DNA of 64,000 nucleotides from Acidimicrobiales bacterium (GTDB taxonomy: Bacteria > Actinomycetota > Acidimicrobiia > Acidimicrobiales > SZUA-35), in contig JAWKIO010000005.1 of NCBI GenBank assembly GCA_041394265.1, forward strand, positions 4,402,001 to 4,466,000. Direction: 5' to 3'. The notes under the pieces are model-generated. The model saw only the letters and a program-made list of their open reading frames with translations. It was not told the DNA's origin and made no database searches. Position 1 is the stretch's first letter. The number at the start of each line of letters is the position of its first letter. The translations under genes were made by a program, and so were the position numbers. Shown one piece after another: positions 15,729-24,285 of this stretch.

Positions 15729-17444
15729 TCAGGCCGGGCAGGCCGGAGAACCCGAAGTGGCGGAACGCCAGGCCTCGTTGCCGGTCGGACCACCGTCGCG
15801 GCCGTCCATGAAGGCGGCGCCGGTGCCGTCGGCAGCGGTGACCGCCGAGCCCACACACTGGGGGCCGAAGCGGAACGCATTGGTGGAGTTGTCAGTGGCG
15901 ACCGCAGGGGTCGGATCGGCGTCGAGCGTGGTGAGCGCCTCGATGCCGGCAGGCACGGTCGGAATGGCGTTATTGAACACCCACAGCTGCGTGAGCGCCG
16001 TCTGCCCCTGCACACCGTCGATCGAGGTGATCTGGTTGTACTGGGCCTGCAGCGTGGTCAGCGTGTCGGTGGCCGTTGGCAACGGCAACGACGTGAAGGT
16101 GTTCTTCGTTCCGTCGGTGTTGTTCGACGGATTGTTGTTGATGTACAGCTCCTGCAGGTCGGCGAGACCTGACACGTCGAGCGTGCTGAGACCGGCCTGG
16201 GTGGCGGTGATCACGTTGAGTGCCGACGCCGAGGTGAGGTCGGCCGGGCCGCTCAGGTTGGTGTAGGAGACGTTGACGAACCGCAGCCCGGTCATGCCGG
16301 CGAAGCCGGTCGGGATCGAGGTGATCTCGTTGAGGCTGAGGTTCAGGTCGACCAGGTCGGTCAGGTCGGCGAGCGACGAGTGGATGGCGCCGGTGGCGCC
16401 AGCCGAGTTCAGGGTCAGGGCCGTGAGCTTCCCGGCGGAGCAGGTGACACCGGCCCAGGTGCAGGGATCGGTCGAAGCCTTGGCCCAGGTGCCCGGGTAG
16501 TCCCGATCGTCGTCGGTGACGACCCAGTCCTTGCCACCGTTTTCGTTGTAGATCTTGACCAACGCCTGGCAGTCATCGTTCGGCATCGTGGTGACACCGG
16601 TGCAGACCGCGGCCGGATCCGGCGGGGTGTCGGGCTCAGGATCGGGATCCTTCGGCGTTGCCAGGCAGGTGCCGGCGACCGCATTGTTGATGAACTCGTC
16701 GGACGTGGCGAGGAACTCCGACAGCGCGACGTCGCGCCCACCGGTGATCTCGTCGGCCCAGTAGGCGAGGCCGGCGGCATCCGGGGTCCGGCACAGCAGC
16801 TGGTCGTACTGGTTGGTGACGCGGCGGTTGCGGTTCTCCTGGCTCTCGAAGAACTCCGAACCGATGCGAGCATCGCTGGTGCTCCCGAGGATGCCGAGCC
16901 AGAATGACTTTCCGGTGGGCTCTGAGGCACGGCCGAGGATGCGGACGTAGTTGCGCTCGATGAAGCCGTCGTCGGTGTTGCCAGCAAGGTTGCGGAACTC
17001 GGCGGAGCCGATGACCGATGCGGCGATCAGGGTGCTGGCCTTGCCGGTCTTGAGCTCGCCGATCCAGTAGGTGCGGCCAGCCGCATCGGGATCGCGCTCG
17101 AGCGCCTGGTTGTAGAGGTCGTCGACGAAGACGCCGAGCCATTCGTCGCCCCGCGACACATCGCTGACGAGTGAGGCGAAGTTGCCGGCCGTGGCCTTGG
17201 TGAGCCCGGCGGCGAGTTCGGTGGTGGAGGGCTCGCGCTGGAGGAAGCCGAGGTACATGGCGCGAACGATGCGCTCGTTCTCGGCCTGAGTGCGGGCAGC
17301 GGTGGCCGAGGCGGTTGCCGCAGGTGCGGAGACCGCGGCCGGCGCCGACTCTGCACCGGCAGCAAGTGGCGAGACCGCGAGCGAGCCCGTGAGGGCCACA
17401 CCGGCTGCCACCGTGCCGAGGACACGACGTAGCGATGGGTTCAT
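15729..17444 (-). CDS. secreted protein with DUF4214 repeats and leucine-rich repeats
   Basis: 571 aa from ATG 17444. The signal peptide ends near AAGAES. Residues about 55-270 hold DUF4214 modules (MYLGFLQREPSTTEL, NQALERDPDAAGRTYW, RILGRASEPTGKSFW, LLCRTPDAAGLAYW). A Pro/Asp linker with a Cys pair follows, then a segment resembling the LRRNT cap of plant receptors (STDPCTWAGVTCS) and about eight leucine-rich repeats (LTDLVDLNLSLNEITSIP, LADLQELYINNNPSN). The tail has one Cys near its end. The likely role is adhesion or ligand binding at the surface; no enzymatic motif is seen. It lies downstream of the two deacetylases on the same strand. Confidence 0.82.
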   Translation of the reverse strand: MNPSLRRVLGTVAAGVALTGSLAVSPLAAGAESAPAAVSAPAATASATAARTQAENERIVRAMYLGFLQREPSTTELAAGLTKATAGNFASLVSDVSRGDEWLGVFVDDLYNQALERDPDAAGRTYWIGELKTGKASTLIAASVIGSAEFRNLAGNTDDGFIERNYVRILGRASEPTGKSFWLGILGSTSDARIGSEFFESQENRNRRVTNQYDQLLCRTPDAAGLAYWADEITGGRDVALSEFLATSDEFINNAVAGTCLATPKDPDPEPDTPPDPAAVCTGVTTMPNDDCQALVKIYNENGGKDWVVTDDDRDYPGTWAKASTDPCTWAGVTCSAGKLTALTLNSAGATGAIHSSLADLTDLVDLNLSLNEITSIPTGFAGMTGLRFVNVSYTNLSGPADLTSASALNVITATQAGLSTLDVSGLADLQELYINNNPSNNTDGTKNTFTSLPLPTATDTLTTLQAQYNQITSIDGVQGQTALTQLWVFNNAIPTVPAGIEALTTLDADPTPAVATDNSTNAFRFGPQCVGSAVTAADGTGAAFMDGRDGGPTGNEAWRSATSGSPACPA

Positions 17445-17628
17445 AAGGGAGAATCCTTTGATGGTGAATGCGGGCTGGCGAGACGGGAACCCCGCCAACG
17501 TCCGAATGTAGTCGCCTTCAGGCCTCAGCGTCGTGACGCAGTCGGTCCTTCAGGTGAAACTACCCATCGTCTTTTCGCTACGGAAAACTTGAGCCGTTCG
17601 GCCTACTGCCTGGTCACCGACGGAGTGT

Positions 17629-18801
17629 TCAGGTGGGGGCGTAGGGGTGGGCTGCTTTGAATTCGTTGCTTTCGGCGATCCACCGGACGACGCCGTGTCG
17701 GCTGAGTCGTCCGGAGGTGACTTCGCCGAGCCAGTAGTTGCGGCCGGCGGTGTCGGGGGTGCGACCGAGGACGTTGCCGTACACGGTGGTCACGAACGCT
17801 GCGTCGTCGAGGTTGCCGTATTTCTTGACGAATTCGCTGGATTGGGAGAAGCCCCAGGCGACGTCGTCGAGGGTGGAGCCGACTCGTGATTGGGCCAGCC
17901 AGTACTTGGCGCCGGCGACGTCGGGTTCGCGAGCGAGGAGGGCGTGGTAGAGCCGCAGGTAGTCGGCGTCGCCGGCGGTGTAGTCGCTCGCCGCCAGGAT
18001 CTCCCCGACCGTGGCCGCATTCGCAATGGGGCCGTCGTAGCTCGGGCCGGCCGGCGGCGGTGTGGTGGTGTCGTTCTCACACCCCGGGATCGTGCGGAAC
18101 TCGTAGTCGTTGCGATGGGCGGCGAGGAACTGCTCCACGCCGGCGACCATGGCCGATCGATCGAGCACTCCGTCGTGGAGGAGGATCCGGTTGCCGTGGG
18201 TCGCAGTTGCCAGCTTGGCGGCAATCTGATCGGCCACGGCGGGTCCGCCCGGCAGCGCCTCGGTGAAGACGTATTCGCTGGCGTCGATCTGCCAGGCGTT
18301 CTCGACCTGGTAGCCGAAGTCCTCGATGATGGTCACCTGGTTCTTGGTGATCCGTGACTTGCCCCACGGGGCACGGAAGCAGCGCATGTCGTAGCCGCTG
18401 ACGGCCTTGACCCGCTCGTGCGTCTGACGCAGCTGTGTGTTGATCAACTCGGCGTCGCTGAGCGTGTCGAGTGGAAGATGGTTCCACGAGTGGTTGCCGA
18501 CCGCGTGACCGTCGGCGTACATGCGGCGCAGCGCCGTCTGATTGGTCGCGCTCGCCAGCTTGTCGCCCACGATGAAGAAGGTGGCGTCGACGTCATAGGC
18601 GTCGAGCACGTTCATGAGGTGCGTCGTCTCGCCGTCGAGCGACGGGCCGTCGTCGAACGACAGATAGATGATCGGCTTGGCCGTTGCGCTGCCTGTCTGT
18701 TGGGCCGCTGACGTTGCCGCTGATGGAGTCGCTGCCACCACCGCCGTGCTGATCATGAACGCGGCAGCAACGAGACCGCCCACCCGCTTGTTGTTCGCCA
18801 T
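17629..18801 (-). CDS. polysaccharide deacetylase (CE4/NodB) with C-terminal DUF4214
   Basis: 390 aa with an N-terminal signal peptide. NodB motifs: LSFDDGPSLDG (Asp50, Asp51), HSWNH (metal-binding His104 and His108), the RAPWGKSR motif, and ILLHDG near residue 190. CE4 enzymes remove N- or O-acetyl groups from polysaccharides or peptidoglycan with a bound metal. After a TTTPPPAGP linker, residues about 265-385 are DUF4214 (RLYHALLAREPDVAGAKYW, VLGRTPDTAGRNYW). The paralogue immediately upstream on the minus strand (18878-20158) has an almost identical 3' end, so the pair is a tandem duplication. Confidence 0.92.
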   Translation of the reverse strand: MANNKRVGGLVAAAFMISTAVVAATPSAATSAAQQTGSATAKPIIYLSFDDGPSLDGETTHLMNVLDAYDVDATFFIVGDKLASATNQTALRRMYADGHAVGNHSWNHLPLDTLSDAELINTQLRQTHERVKAVSGYDMRCFRAPWGKSRITKNQVTIIEDFGYQVENAWQIDASEYVFTEALPGGPAVADQIAAKLATATHGNRILLHDGVLDRSAMVAGVEQFLAAHRNDYEFRTIPGCENDTTTPPPAGPSYDGPIANAATVGEILAASDYTAGDADYLRLYHALLAREPDVAGAKYWLAQSRVGSTLDDVAWGFSQSSEFVKKYGNLDDAAFVTTVYGNVLGRTPDTAGRNYWLGEVTSGRLSRHGVVRWIAESNEFKAAHPYAPT

Positions 18802-18877
18802 GGTGAGGACGCTACCGGCCTCGACACCGCGCAGGAGAGAGCAGGATCACCTGTCGTTGCGGAGATGAGCGGAGTGG

Positions 18878-20158
18878 TCAGGTTGGGGCGTAGGGGTGGG
18901 CTGCTTTGAATTCGTTGCTTTCGGCGATCCACCGGACGACGCTGTGTCGGCTGAGTCGCCCGGAGGTGACTTCGCCGAGCCAGTAGTTGCGGCCGGCGGC
19001 GTCGGGAGTGCGACCGAGGACGTTGCCATAGACGGTGGTCACGAACGCTGCGTCGTCGAGGTTGCCGTACTTGGCGACGAACTCGGTGGATTGGGAGAAT
19101 CCCCAGGCGACGTCGTCGAGGGTGGAGCCGACGCGTGACTGGGCCAGCCAGTACTTGGCGCCGGCGACGTCGGGTTCGCGAGCGAGGAGGGCGTGGTAGA
19201 GCCGCAGGTAGTTGGCGTCATTGGCCGTGTAGTCGCTCGCCGCCAGGATTTCCTCGACCGTTGCAGCACCGGCGACCGGGCCGTTGTAGACCGGGCCAGC
19301 CGGGGGCGGCGTGGTGGTCGGGGCCGTCGTGGTCGGTGGGGTGGTGATCGGTGGCGTCGAGTCGCCGCCGCAACCGGGGATGGGAAGGAAGGTGTAGTCG
19401 TCGCCGTGCTCGGCGAGGAACAGCTCGATGCCGGCGACCGTGGCCGACTTGTTCGCCACCCCGTCGTGGAGCAGGAAGGTCTCGCCGCCCGTGGCCGTCG
19501 CCAGCTTGTCGGCGGTGGCTCGGGCGATGATCCGCTTCCGTTCGGCTTCCCATGCTGCTCGTTCGGCCGTTGTCGCTCCGGCCGGGAGCGACGGCACGAG
19601 GTTTTCGAAGGTGTAGTCGCTGGCGTCGTTCCGTCCCCAGTAGTTCTCGACCTGGTAGCCGAACCCACGGATCAGGGCCAGTTCTCGCTCGTGGGTATAG
19701 GTGCTGCCCCATGGTGAGCGGAAGCACGCCATGTCGTGGCCGGTCACCGACTTCACCAGATCGTGGTTTCGCTTGAGTTGGACGTTGACGATCTCGTCGT
19801 CGCTCAGCTTGTCGAGCTCGAGGTGTTGGTACGAGTGGCTACCGAGGGCATGACCTTCGGCCAGCACCCGCCGCAACGATTCCTTGGTTGCCGGCGTCGT
19901 CACGTTCACTCCGTTGATGAAGAACGTGACCTTTGCGTTGTGCCGAGCGAGAACGTCGAGCAGCTGCGAGGTACCCCCGTCGAGCGACGGACCGTCGTCG
20001 AACGACAGATAGATCGCCGGCTTCGCTGATGCCTCGGCCGCCGCTCCGTTCGCCGTCGGTGCCAGCACCGCCCCACCGTTCGATGTCGCCATCAACGTTC
20101 CCACCGAGAACGCGACGATGCCCGCCAAGACGCGACCCACCCGCACACTTTTCGCCAT
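18878..20158 (-). CDS. polysaccharide deacetylase (CE4/NodB) with C-terminal DUF4214, paralogue
   Basis: 426 aa from ATG 20158. It has a signal peptide, then LSFDDGPSLDG (Asp54, Asp55), HSYQH (His108, His112), RSPWGSTYT and FLLHDG. It differs from the 17629 protein by an insertion around residues 195-215 (AGATTAERAAWEAERKR) and a longer linker (repeated TTPPTTTAPTTT), while the DUF4214 part is almost unchanged. Both catalytic cores look intact, so both are probably active, perhaps on different positions or polymers. The ribosome site is weak. The next gene is divergent, 364 nt away. Confidence 0.92.
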   Translation of the reverse strand: MAKSVRVGRVLAGIVAFSVGTLMATSNGGAVLAPTANGAAAEASAKPAIYLSFDDGPSLDGGTSQLLDVLARHNAKVTFFINGVNVTTPATKESLRRVLAEGHALGSHSYQHLELDKLSDDEIVNVQLKRNHDLVKSVTGHDMACFRSPWGSTYTHERELALIRGFGYQVENYWGRNDASDYTFENLVPSLPAGATTAERAAWEAERKRIIARATADKLATATGGETFLLHDGVANKSATVAGIELFLAEHGDDYTFLPIPGCGGDSTPPITTPPTTTAPTTTPPPAGPVYNGPVAGAATVEEILAASDYTANDANYLRLYHALLAREPDVAGAKYWLAQSRVGSTLDDVAWGFSQSTEFVAKYGNLDDAAFVTTVYGNVLGRTPDAAGRNYWLGEVTSGRLSRHSVVRWIAESNEFKAAHPYAPT

Positions 20159-20522
20159 GGCGGGCACGCTAGCCCAGTGCGGGCGGCGGACGCTGAGCAA
20201 GATCACTCATGGTGGTCGGCGCTCTCGGCCTGCACCAGCTCTTTGGCACGCTGCGTGATCAACCGGGCAGTGTTCCTAGCGAGACGTTCACACGTGTCGA
20301 AGTTCAGGACTCTGCGACACGCGCCGATGGGTCAGGGTCAGGTGTTCCTGTGCGCTGCGCCGTTCGTTGGGTCCTTCGACTCACGGCCCGGCTCGGATCG
20401 ATTCGGTACCGTTCGAAGTGGATCAGCGTGTGGGACGCAAGGCCAACCCGAAAACGAACGGTCGGCGAGGGCCGGCCCTTGACAGGAGTCGGCGTCTGCC
20501 GGCCCACCACAGGAGTCCGAAA
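20159..20522 (+). other. intergenic region with a duplicated 20-nt leader unit
   Basis: There is no convincing gene in these 364 nt between divergent transcripts. TACCGT near 20406 is a possible -10 for the downstream gene. GCCGGCCCTTGACAGGAGTC (20471-20490) and GCCGGCCCACCACAGGAGTC (20498-20517) are imperfect direct repeats, 27 nt apart. The second supplies the AGGAG ribosome site of the epimerase; the first is a spare copy. A GGGACGCAAGGCC stretch near 20430 resembles part of a c-di-GMP riboswitch, but the rest is missing. Confidence 0.5.
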
Positions 20523-21602
20523 ATGTCAGTGATCATCGTGACCGGAGCAGGCGGCTTGATCGGTGCCCAGACGGTCCGTCACTTCGCCAAGTCCGCCGAC
20601 ATCATCGTCGGTGTCGACAACGACATGCGGGCCTACTTCTTCGGCGAGGAATCCTCCACGGCGTGGGCGACCGATACCCACCAGGCCGATCTCGACAACT
20701 ACGTGCACCGCGCCCTCGACATTCGTGACCGGGCCGGCGTCAACGATCTCATCGCCGAGTACGGCACCGACATCTCACTCATCGTGCACACCGCCGCTCA
20801 GCCGTCACACGACTGGGCCGCCCGTGAGCCGTTCACCGACTTCGACGTCAACGCCGTCGGCACGCTGAACCTGCTCGAGGCCACCAGGCTCCACGCACCG
20901 CAGGCCACCTTCATCTTCACCTCGACCAACAAGGTGTATGGCGACACCCCGAACCGTCTCCCCCTGATCGAGCTCGAGGGCCGCTACGAACTCGACCCGT
21001 CACATGAGTGGGCCGAGCACGGCATCCCCGAGGAGATGTCGCTCGACAACTCGACCCACAGCATCTTCGGCGCCTCCAAGGTGGCCGCCGATGTGATGGT
21101 GCAGGAATACGGCAAGTACTTCGACATGAAGACCGGCGTCTTCCGGGGCGGCTGCCTGACCGGACCGGGCCACTCCGGCGCCGAGCTGCACGGCTTCCTC
21201 GCCTACCTGATGCGCTGCACCGTGATCGGTCGGCCCTACACAGTGTTCGGCTACAAGGGCAAGCAGGTCCGTGACAACATCCACTCCGAGGATCTGATCG
21301 CGGCGTTCGACGCGTTCGCCAAGAACCCCCGTGTCGGCGAGGCCTACAACATCGGGGGCGCCCGCACGGCGAACTGCTCGATGCTCGAAGCCATCGACAT
21401 GTGCGAAGCGGTGGCGGGTCGCAAGCTCGAGTGGACCTATGCCGAGGACAACCGGATCGGTGACCACATGTGGTGGATCTCCGACATTTCCAAGTTCGAG
21501 TCCCACTATCCGGACTTCAAGCTCACCTACGATATCAAGGGCATCATTGCCGACATCTACGAGCGTGCCTCCGACCGGTGGCTCGCTGAGGCCACGGTGT
21601 GA
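20523..21602 (+). CDS. NAD-dependent epimerase, CDP-paratose 2-epimerase-like
   Basis: 359 aa from ATG 20523, AGGAG upstream. TGAGGLIG (7-14) binds NAD and FTSTNKVYGDTPNRLP (132-147) is the signature of CDP-paratose/tyvelose 2-epimerase relatives. The YxxxK position reads SIFGASK (181-187), so the catalytic Tyr is Phe182 while Lys186 is kept. The same FGASK variant seems usual in this subfamily, but it leaves the chemistry in doubt. It is the first gene of a tight five-gene plus-strand operon, overlapping the next gene by GTGA. It likely makes or modifies a nucleotide sugar for this operon's polymer. Confidence 0.85.
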   Translation: MSVIIVTGAGGLIGAQTVRHFAKSADIIVGVDNDMRAYFFGEESSTAWATDTHQADLDNYVHRALDIRDRAGVNDLIAEYGTDISLIVHTAAQPSHDWAAREPFTDFDVNAVGTLNLLEATRLHAPQATFIFTSTNKVYGDTPNRLPLIELEGRYELDPSHEWAEHGIPEEMSLDNSTHSIFGASKVAADVMVQEYGKYFDMKTGVFRGGCLTGPGHSGAELHGFLAYLMRCTVIGRPYTVFGYKGKQVRDNIHSEDLIAAFDAFAKNPRVGEAYNIGGARTANCSMLEAIDMCEAVAGRKLEWTYAEDNRIGDHMWWISDISKFESHYPDFKLTYDIKGIIADIYERASDRWLAEATV

Positions 21603-22654
21603 ACGACGCCAGGCAGGACCAAGCGACCAGGCAGGACCGTGTGACCGATCAAGACCCTGTGACCGATCAAGACCCTGTGACCGATCAAGACGCTGTGACC
21701 GAACAGCACCCCGCATCCGAGCGGCGGGGCGAGTCGCACGCCGGGGCGTCCGCCGGTGTCATCGAGCGTCTCAACGTCTTCGGCATCGGTGTGTCGAAGA
21801 CCACCTACGCCGAAGCAGCCGATGCCATCGTGGCCGCCGGCAAACGTCATCAGTCCTTCGGCATGACGGCGCTCGCCGTGCACGGGCTCATCGAAGCGGT
21901 CACCAACGACGAGTTCGGTGCACTCATCAACGAGCGCTTCGATCTCGTCACTCCTGACGGTATGCCGGTCAAGTGGGCCATGAACCTGCTCCACCGTGCC
22001 GGGTTGGAGAGCCGAGTGGCTGGACCCGAGGTGATCTGGCACGTCTTCGAGCGGGCCGAGCGTGAGGGCGTGTCGATCTTCCTCTACGGCTCCACCGGTG
22101 AGACCTGCCGTCTCTTCGCCGAGGCCATCACCAACCGGCATCCCAATCTCTTGATCGCTGGTATCCAACCCGATCGTTTCCGCGACGCCACGCCCGAGGA
22201 AGATCTCGCCGACATCGAGGTCATTCACGACTCGGGCGCCGGCATCGTCCTCGTCGGACGAGGTTGCCCCCGCCAAGAGCGTTGGGTTGCCGATCACCGC
22301 GGCAAGGTCGACGCCGCCATGATGGCGGTCGGTGCGGCCTTCGATTTCGGGGCCGGTCTCAAATCCCGCCCACCCACCTTGATTCAGCGCCTCGGTCTCG
22401 AATGGGCGTGGCGTCTCGCCGCCGAGCCCAAGCGGCTCTGGCGCCGGTATCTGAGTACCAACTCTCGCTTCCTCGCTCTGCTCACGACGGCGATGGTTCG
22501 CCGAGCATCCGGATCGACCGTCCCGGTCATTCCGACGCCCGCCCCCCTCGAGGGACTGACGGCCCGCAACGGCGCAGGCTCGAGTTTGCCGACTCGTGCC
22601 GTGCCGAATCCGCCGGTCTCCTCGGACAACACCACAACGGTTACTGCCCCATGA
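21599..22654 (+). CDS. WecB/TagA/CpsF family glycosyltransferase
   Basis: 351 aa from GTG 21599, overlapping the epimerase stop (GTGA). After a charged N-terminus containing a tandem VTDQDP repeat, residues about 55-320 are the GT26 domain, with TPDGMPVKW (catalytic-type Asp120), FLYGSTGETC, DRFRDATPEEDL, VGRGCPRQERWV and VGAAFDFGAG. Family members add N-acetylmannosamine(uronate) or similar sugars to a lipid-linked acceptor. The core is nearly identical to the 55399 protein and clearly different from the 43540 one. Translation is probably coupled to both neighbours; the stop overlaps the next ATG. Confidence 0.9.
   Translation: MNDARQDQATRQDRVTDQDPVTDQDPVTDQDAVTEQHPASERRGESHAGASAGVIERLNVFGIGVSKTTYAEAADAIVAAGKRHQSFGMTALAVHGLIEAVTNDEFGALINERFDLVTPDGMPVKWAMNLLHRAGLESRVAGPEVIWHVFERAEREGVSIFLYGSTGETCRLFAEAITNRHPNLLIAGIQPDRFRDATPEEDLADIEVIHDSGAGIVLVGRGCPRQERWVADHRGKVDAAMMAVGAAFDFGAGLKSRPPTLIQRLGLEWAWRLAAEPKRLWRRYLSTNSRFLALLTTAMVRRASGSTVPVIPTPAPLEGLTARNGAGSSLPTRAVPNPPVSSDNTTTVTAP
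21641..21706 (+). repeat. 18-bp tandem repeat in the WecB-like gene
   Basis: GTGACCGATCAAGACCCT occurs at 21641, 21659 and, with one change, 21677, and a partial copy starts at 21695. Each unit encodes VTDQDP in frame, so copy number can vary without a frameshift. It lies in the disordered N-terminal tail before the catalytic domain. Confidence 0.85.
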
Positions 22655-24285
22655 TGTACGAACCTGGATCGATCGCGCAGGATGCGCCCGGACTCGAAGA
22701 TTACATCGGCGCGGTCAAGCGCCGATTCATCACGGTGCTCGTGTGCGCCGCGGTCGGCCTGGTGCTGGCCAACATCTACACCCAGGTCCGTACCGACAAC
22801 TACGAAGCGGCCGCTCGGGTCGAGCTGAACCCGTCACCCGTCGGTTCGGTGAACAATCAGCTCGTGAACCCGGTGCTCGAGAAGGAACGGGAGATCCTGC
22901 GCTCGCTCCCGATCGCTCGCGAAGTGGTCGACATCGTCGGCGCCGACCGGGTCGAAGGTGGCGACCCGCAGTCGCTGCTACGGCCGATGAAGGTGGACTT
23001 CCGTCCCGACTCCGACGTGCTCAACCTGTCGTTCACCTCGACCGACCCTGAGTTGGCCCGCGACGCGGTCAACGGTTTCGCCGACGTCTACGTTGCCCAG
23101 CGCAACGGCGAGGCTGACGCGTATTACGACGAGCGCATCACCGCCACCAACGACTTGATCACGCCGTTGCAGGCCCTGATCGATCAGGAAGAGCAGGACA
23201 TCCTGGCCGCACAGGCGGCGGCCGCCCGGGCCGACGCCGGCTCGGCCGAGCGCCAGTCGCAGTTCGACCTCGCGTCGCAGATCACCCAGACCCGGGCACA
23301 GGATCTCGTCCGCCTGCGGGCGCTGCAGACCGATCTGGCCGAGTTTCAGCGGTCGAAGGCCACCCTCAACGACCCCAGTTCGGTGCTCGAATACGCCGAG
23401 ACCCCTCGGGCCCCGCTCGGCCTCGGCGCCAGCACCCTGATGGCCGTCGGCCTGATCCTCGGCTCGATCATGGGCGTGGTCCTCGCCTTCACCCTCGATC
23501 GCCTCGACAAGACCGCTCGTGATCGTGACAGCATCGAGGCCACCCTGGGCGTCGACGTGCTCGCGTCGGTGCCGAACCTCGGGTTCGCCCGTTCGCTCGG
23601 TGGAGCGCTGCTGGTCATGCGTTCCGAGAAGCGCTCCAGCGTCATCCTGGTCGCCCAGGAGTCGTATCGCCGCCTCCGTTCGTCGTTGTTGTTCCTCGCT
23701 GGAGCGCAGGGCCTGCGCTCGGTGCTGCTCACCAGCGCAACACCGGGCGAAGGCAAGTCGGTCACCTCGGCCAACACCGCCATCGCCCTGGCGGAGTCCG
23801 GCAAGCGAGTCGTGCTGGTCTCGGCCGACCTTCGTCGCCCAAGCCTCGACAAGTTGTTCGGGCTCGACGAGTCCGAGGGCCTCGGCGATTGGCTGGCCGA
23901 TCCAGAGATGAAGCGCATCCCGATGCGCCCGGTCGGAGAGAACTTGCGCATCGTGCCTGCCGGTCATCTGCCTCGCAACCCTGGTGAGCTGATGTCGTCG
24001 GCCCGGTTCGACTCGCTGATCAAGACCCTCGCCAGCATGGCCGACATCGTGCTCGTTGACTCGCCGCCGGTGCTCAATGCCGCCGACGCCGTCGGCGCCT
24101 CCGTCTACGTCGACGGCGTCATCGTGGTGGTCGACAGCCTCCGCACCGACACCGCATCGCTGAATCGTCTCCGCTCCGACATCGAACGGGCCGGCGGCAA
24201 GTTGCTGGGCGCCGTGCTCAACAAGGAGCGACGGGCAGCGATCACCTCGTACGGCCAGCGCTACACCTACGAAACTCGAAAGTGA
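22651..24285 (+). CDS. polysaccharide co-polymerase / tyrosine autokinase (Wzz + BY-kinase fusion)
   Basis: 544 aa from ATG 22651 (ATGA overlap with the preceding stop). A Wzz domain with transmembrane segments at about 27-44 and 262-281 flanks an extracytoplasmic helical region. The cytoplasmic kinase has Walker A TPGEGKSV (364-371), Walker A' VLVSADLRRPSL (388-399) and Walker B IVLVDSPPVL. The tail SYGQRYTYETRK supplies Tyr534, Tyr538 and Tyr540 for autophosphorylation. Such proteins set chain length and drive export by cycles of phosphorylation and dephosphorylation. The phosphatase at 57169 is a likely partner. Confidence 0.93.
   Translation: MMYEPGSIAQDAPGLEDYIGAVKRRFITVLVCAAVGLVLANIYTQVRTDNYEAAARVELNPSPVGSVNNQLVNPVLEKEREILRSLPIAREVVDIVGADRVEGGDPQSLLRPMKVDFRPDSDVLNLSFTSTDPELARDAVNGFADVYVAQRNGEADAYYDERITATNDLITPLQALIDQEEQDILAAQAAAARADAGSAERQSQFDLASQITQTRAQDLVRLRALQTDLAEFQRSKATLNDPSSVLEYAETPRAPLGLGASTLMAVGLILGSIMGVVLAFTLDRLDKTARDRDSIEATLGVDVLASVPNLGFARSLGGALLVMRSEKRSSVILVAQESYRRLRSSLLFLAGAQGLRSVLLTSATPGEGKSVTSANTAIALAESGKRVVLVSADLRRPSLDKLFGLDESEGLGDWLADPEMKRIPMRPVGENLRIVPAGHLPRNPGELMSSARFDSLIKTLASMADIVLVDSPPVLNAADAVGASVYVDGVIVVVDSLRTDTASLNRLRSDIERAGGKLLGAVLNKERRAAITSYGQRYTYETRK

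Noticed and set aside
17445..17628. riboswitch in the leader of the LRR/DUF4214 gene
   Set aside because: The leader (minus strand) has a GGCGGGGTTCCCG stretch recalling part of a c-di-GMP riboswitch, but the remaining conserved blocks do not match.
20424..20445. c-di-GMP riboswitch (GEMM) core GGGACGCAAGGCC
   Set aside because: The conserved CAAACC part upstream and the downstream tetraloop-receptor parts are absent, and the spacing does not fit. Probably chance.
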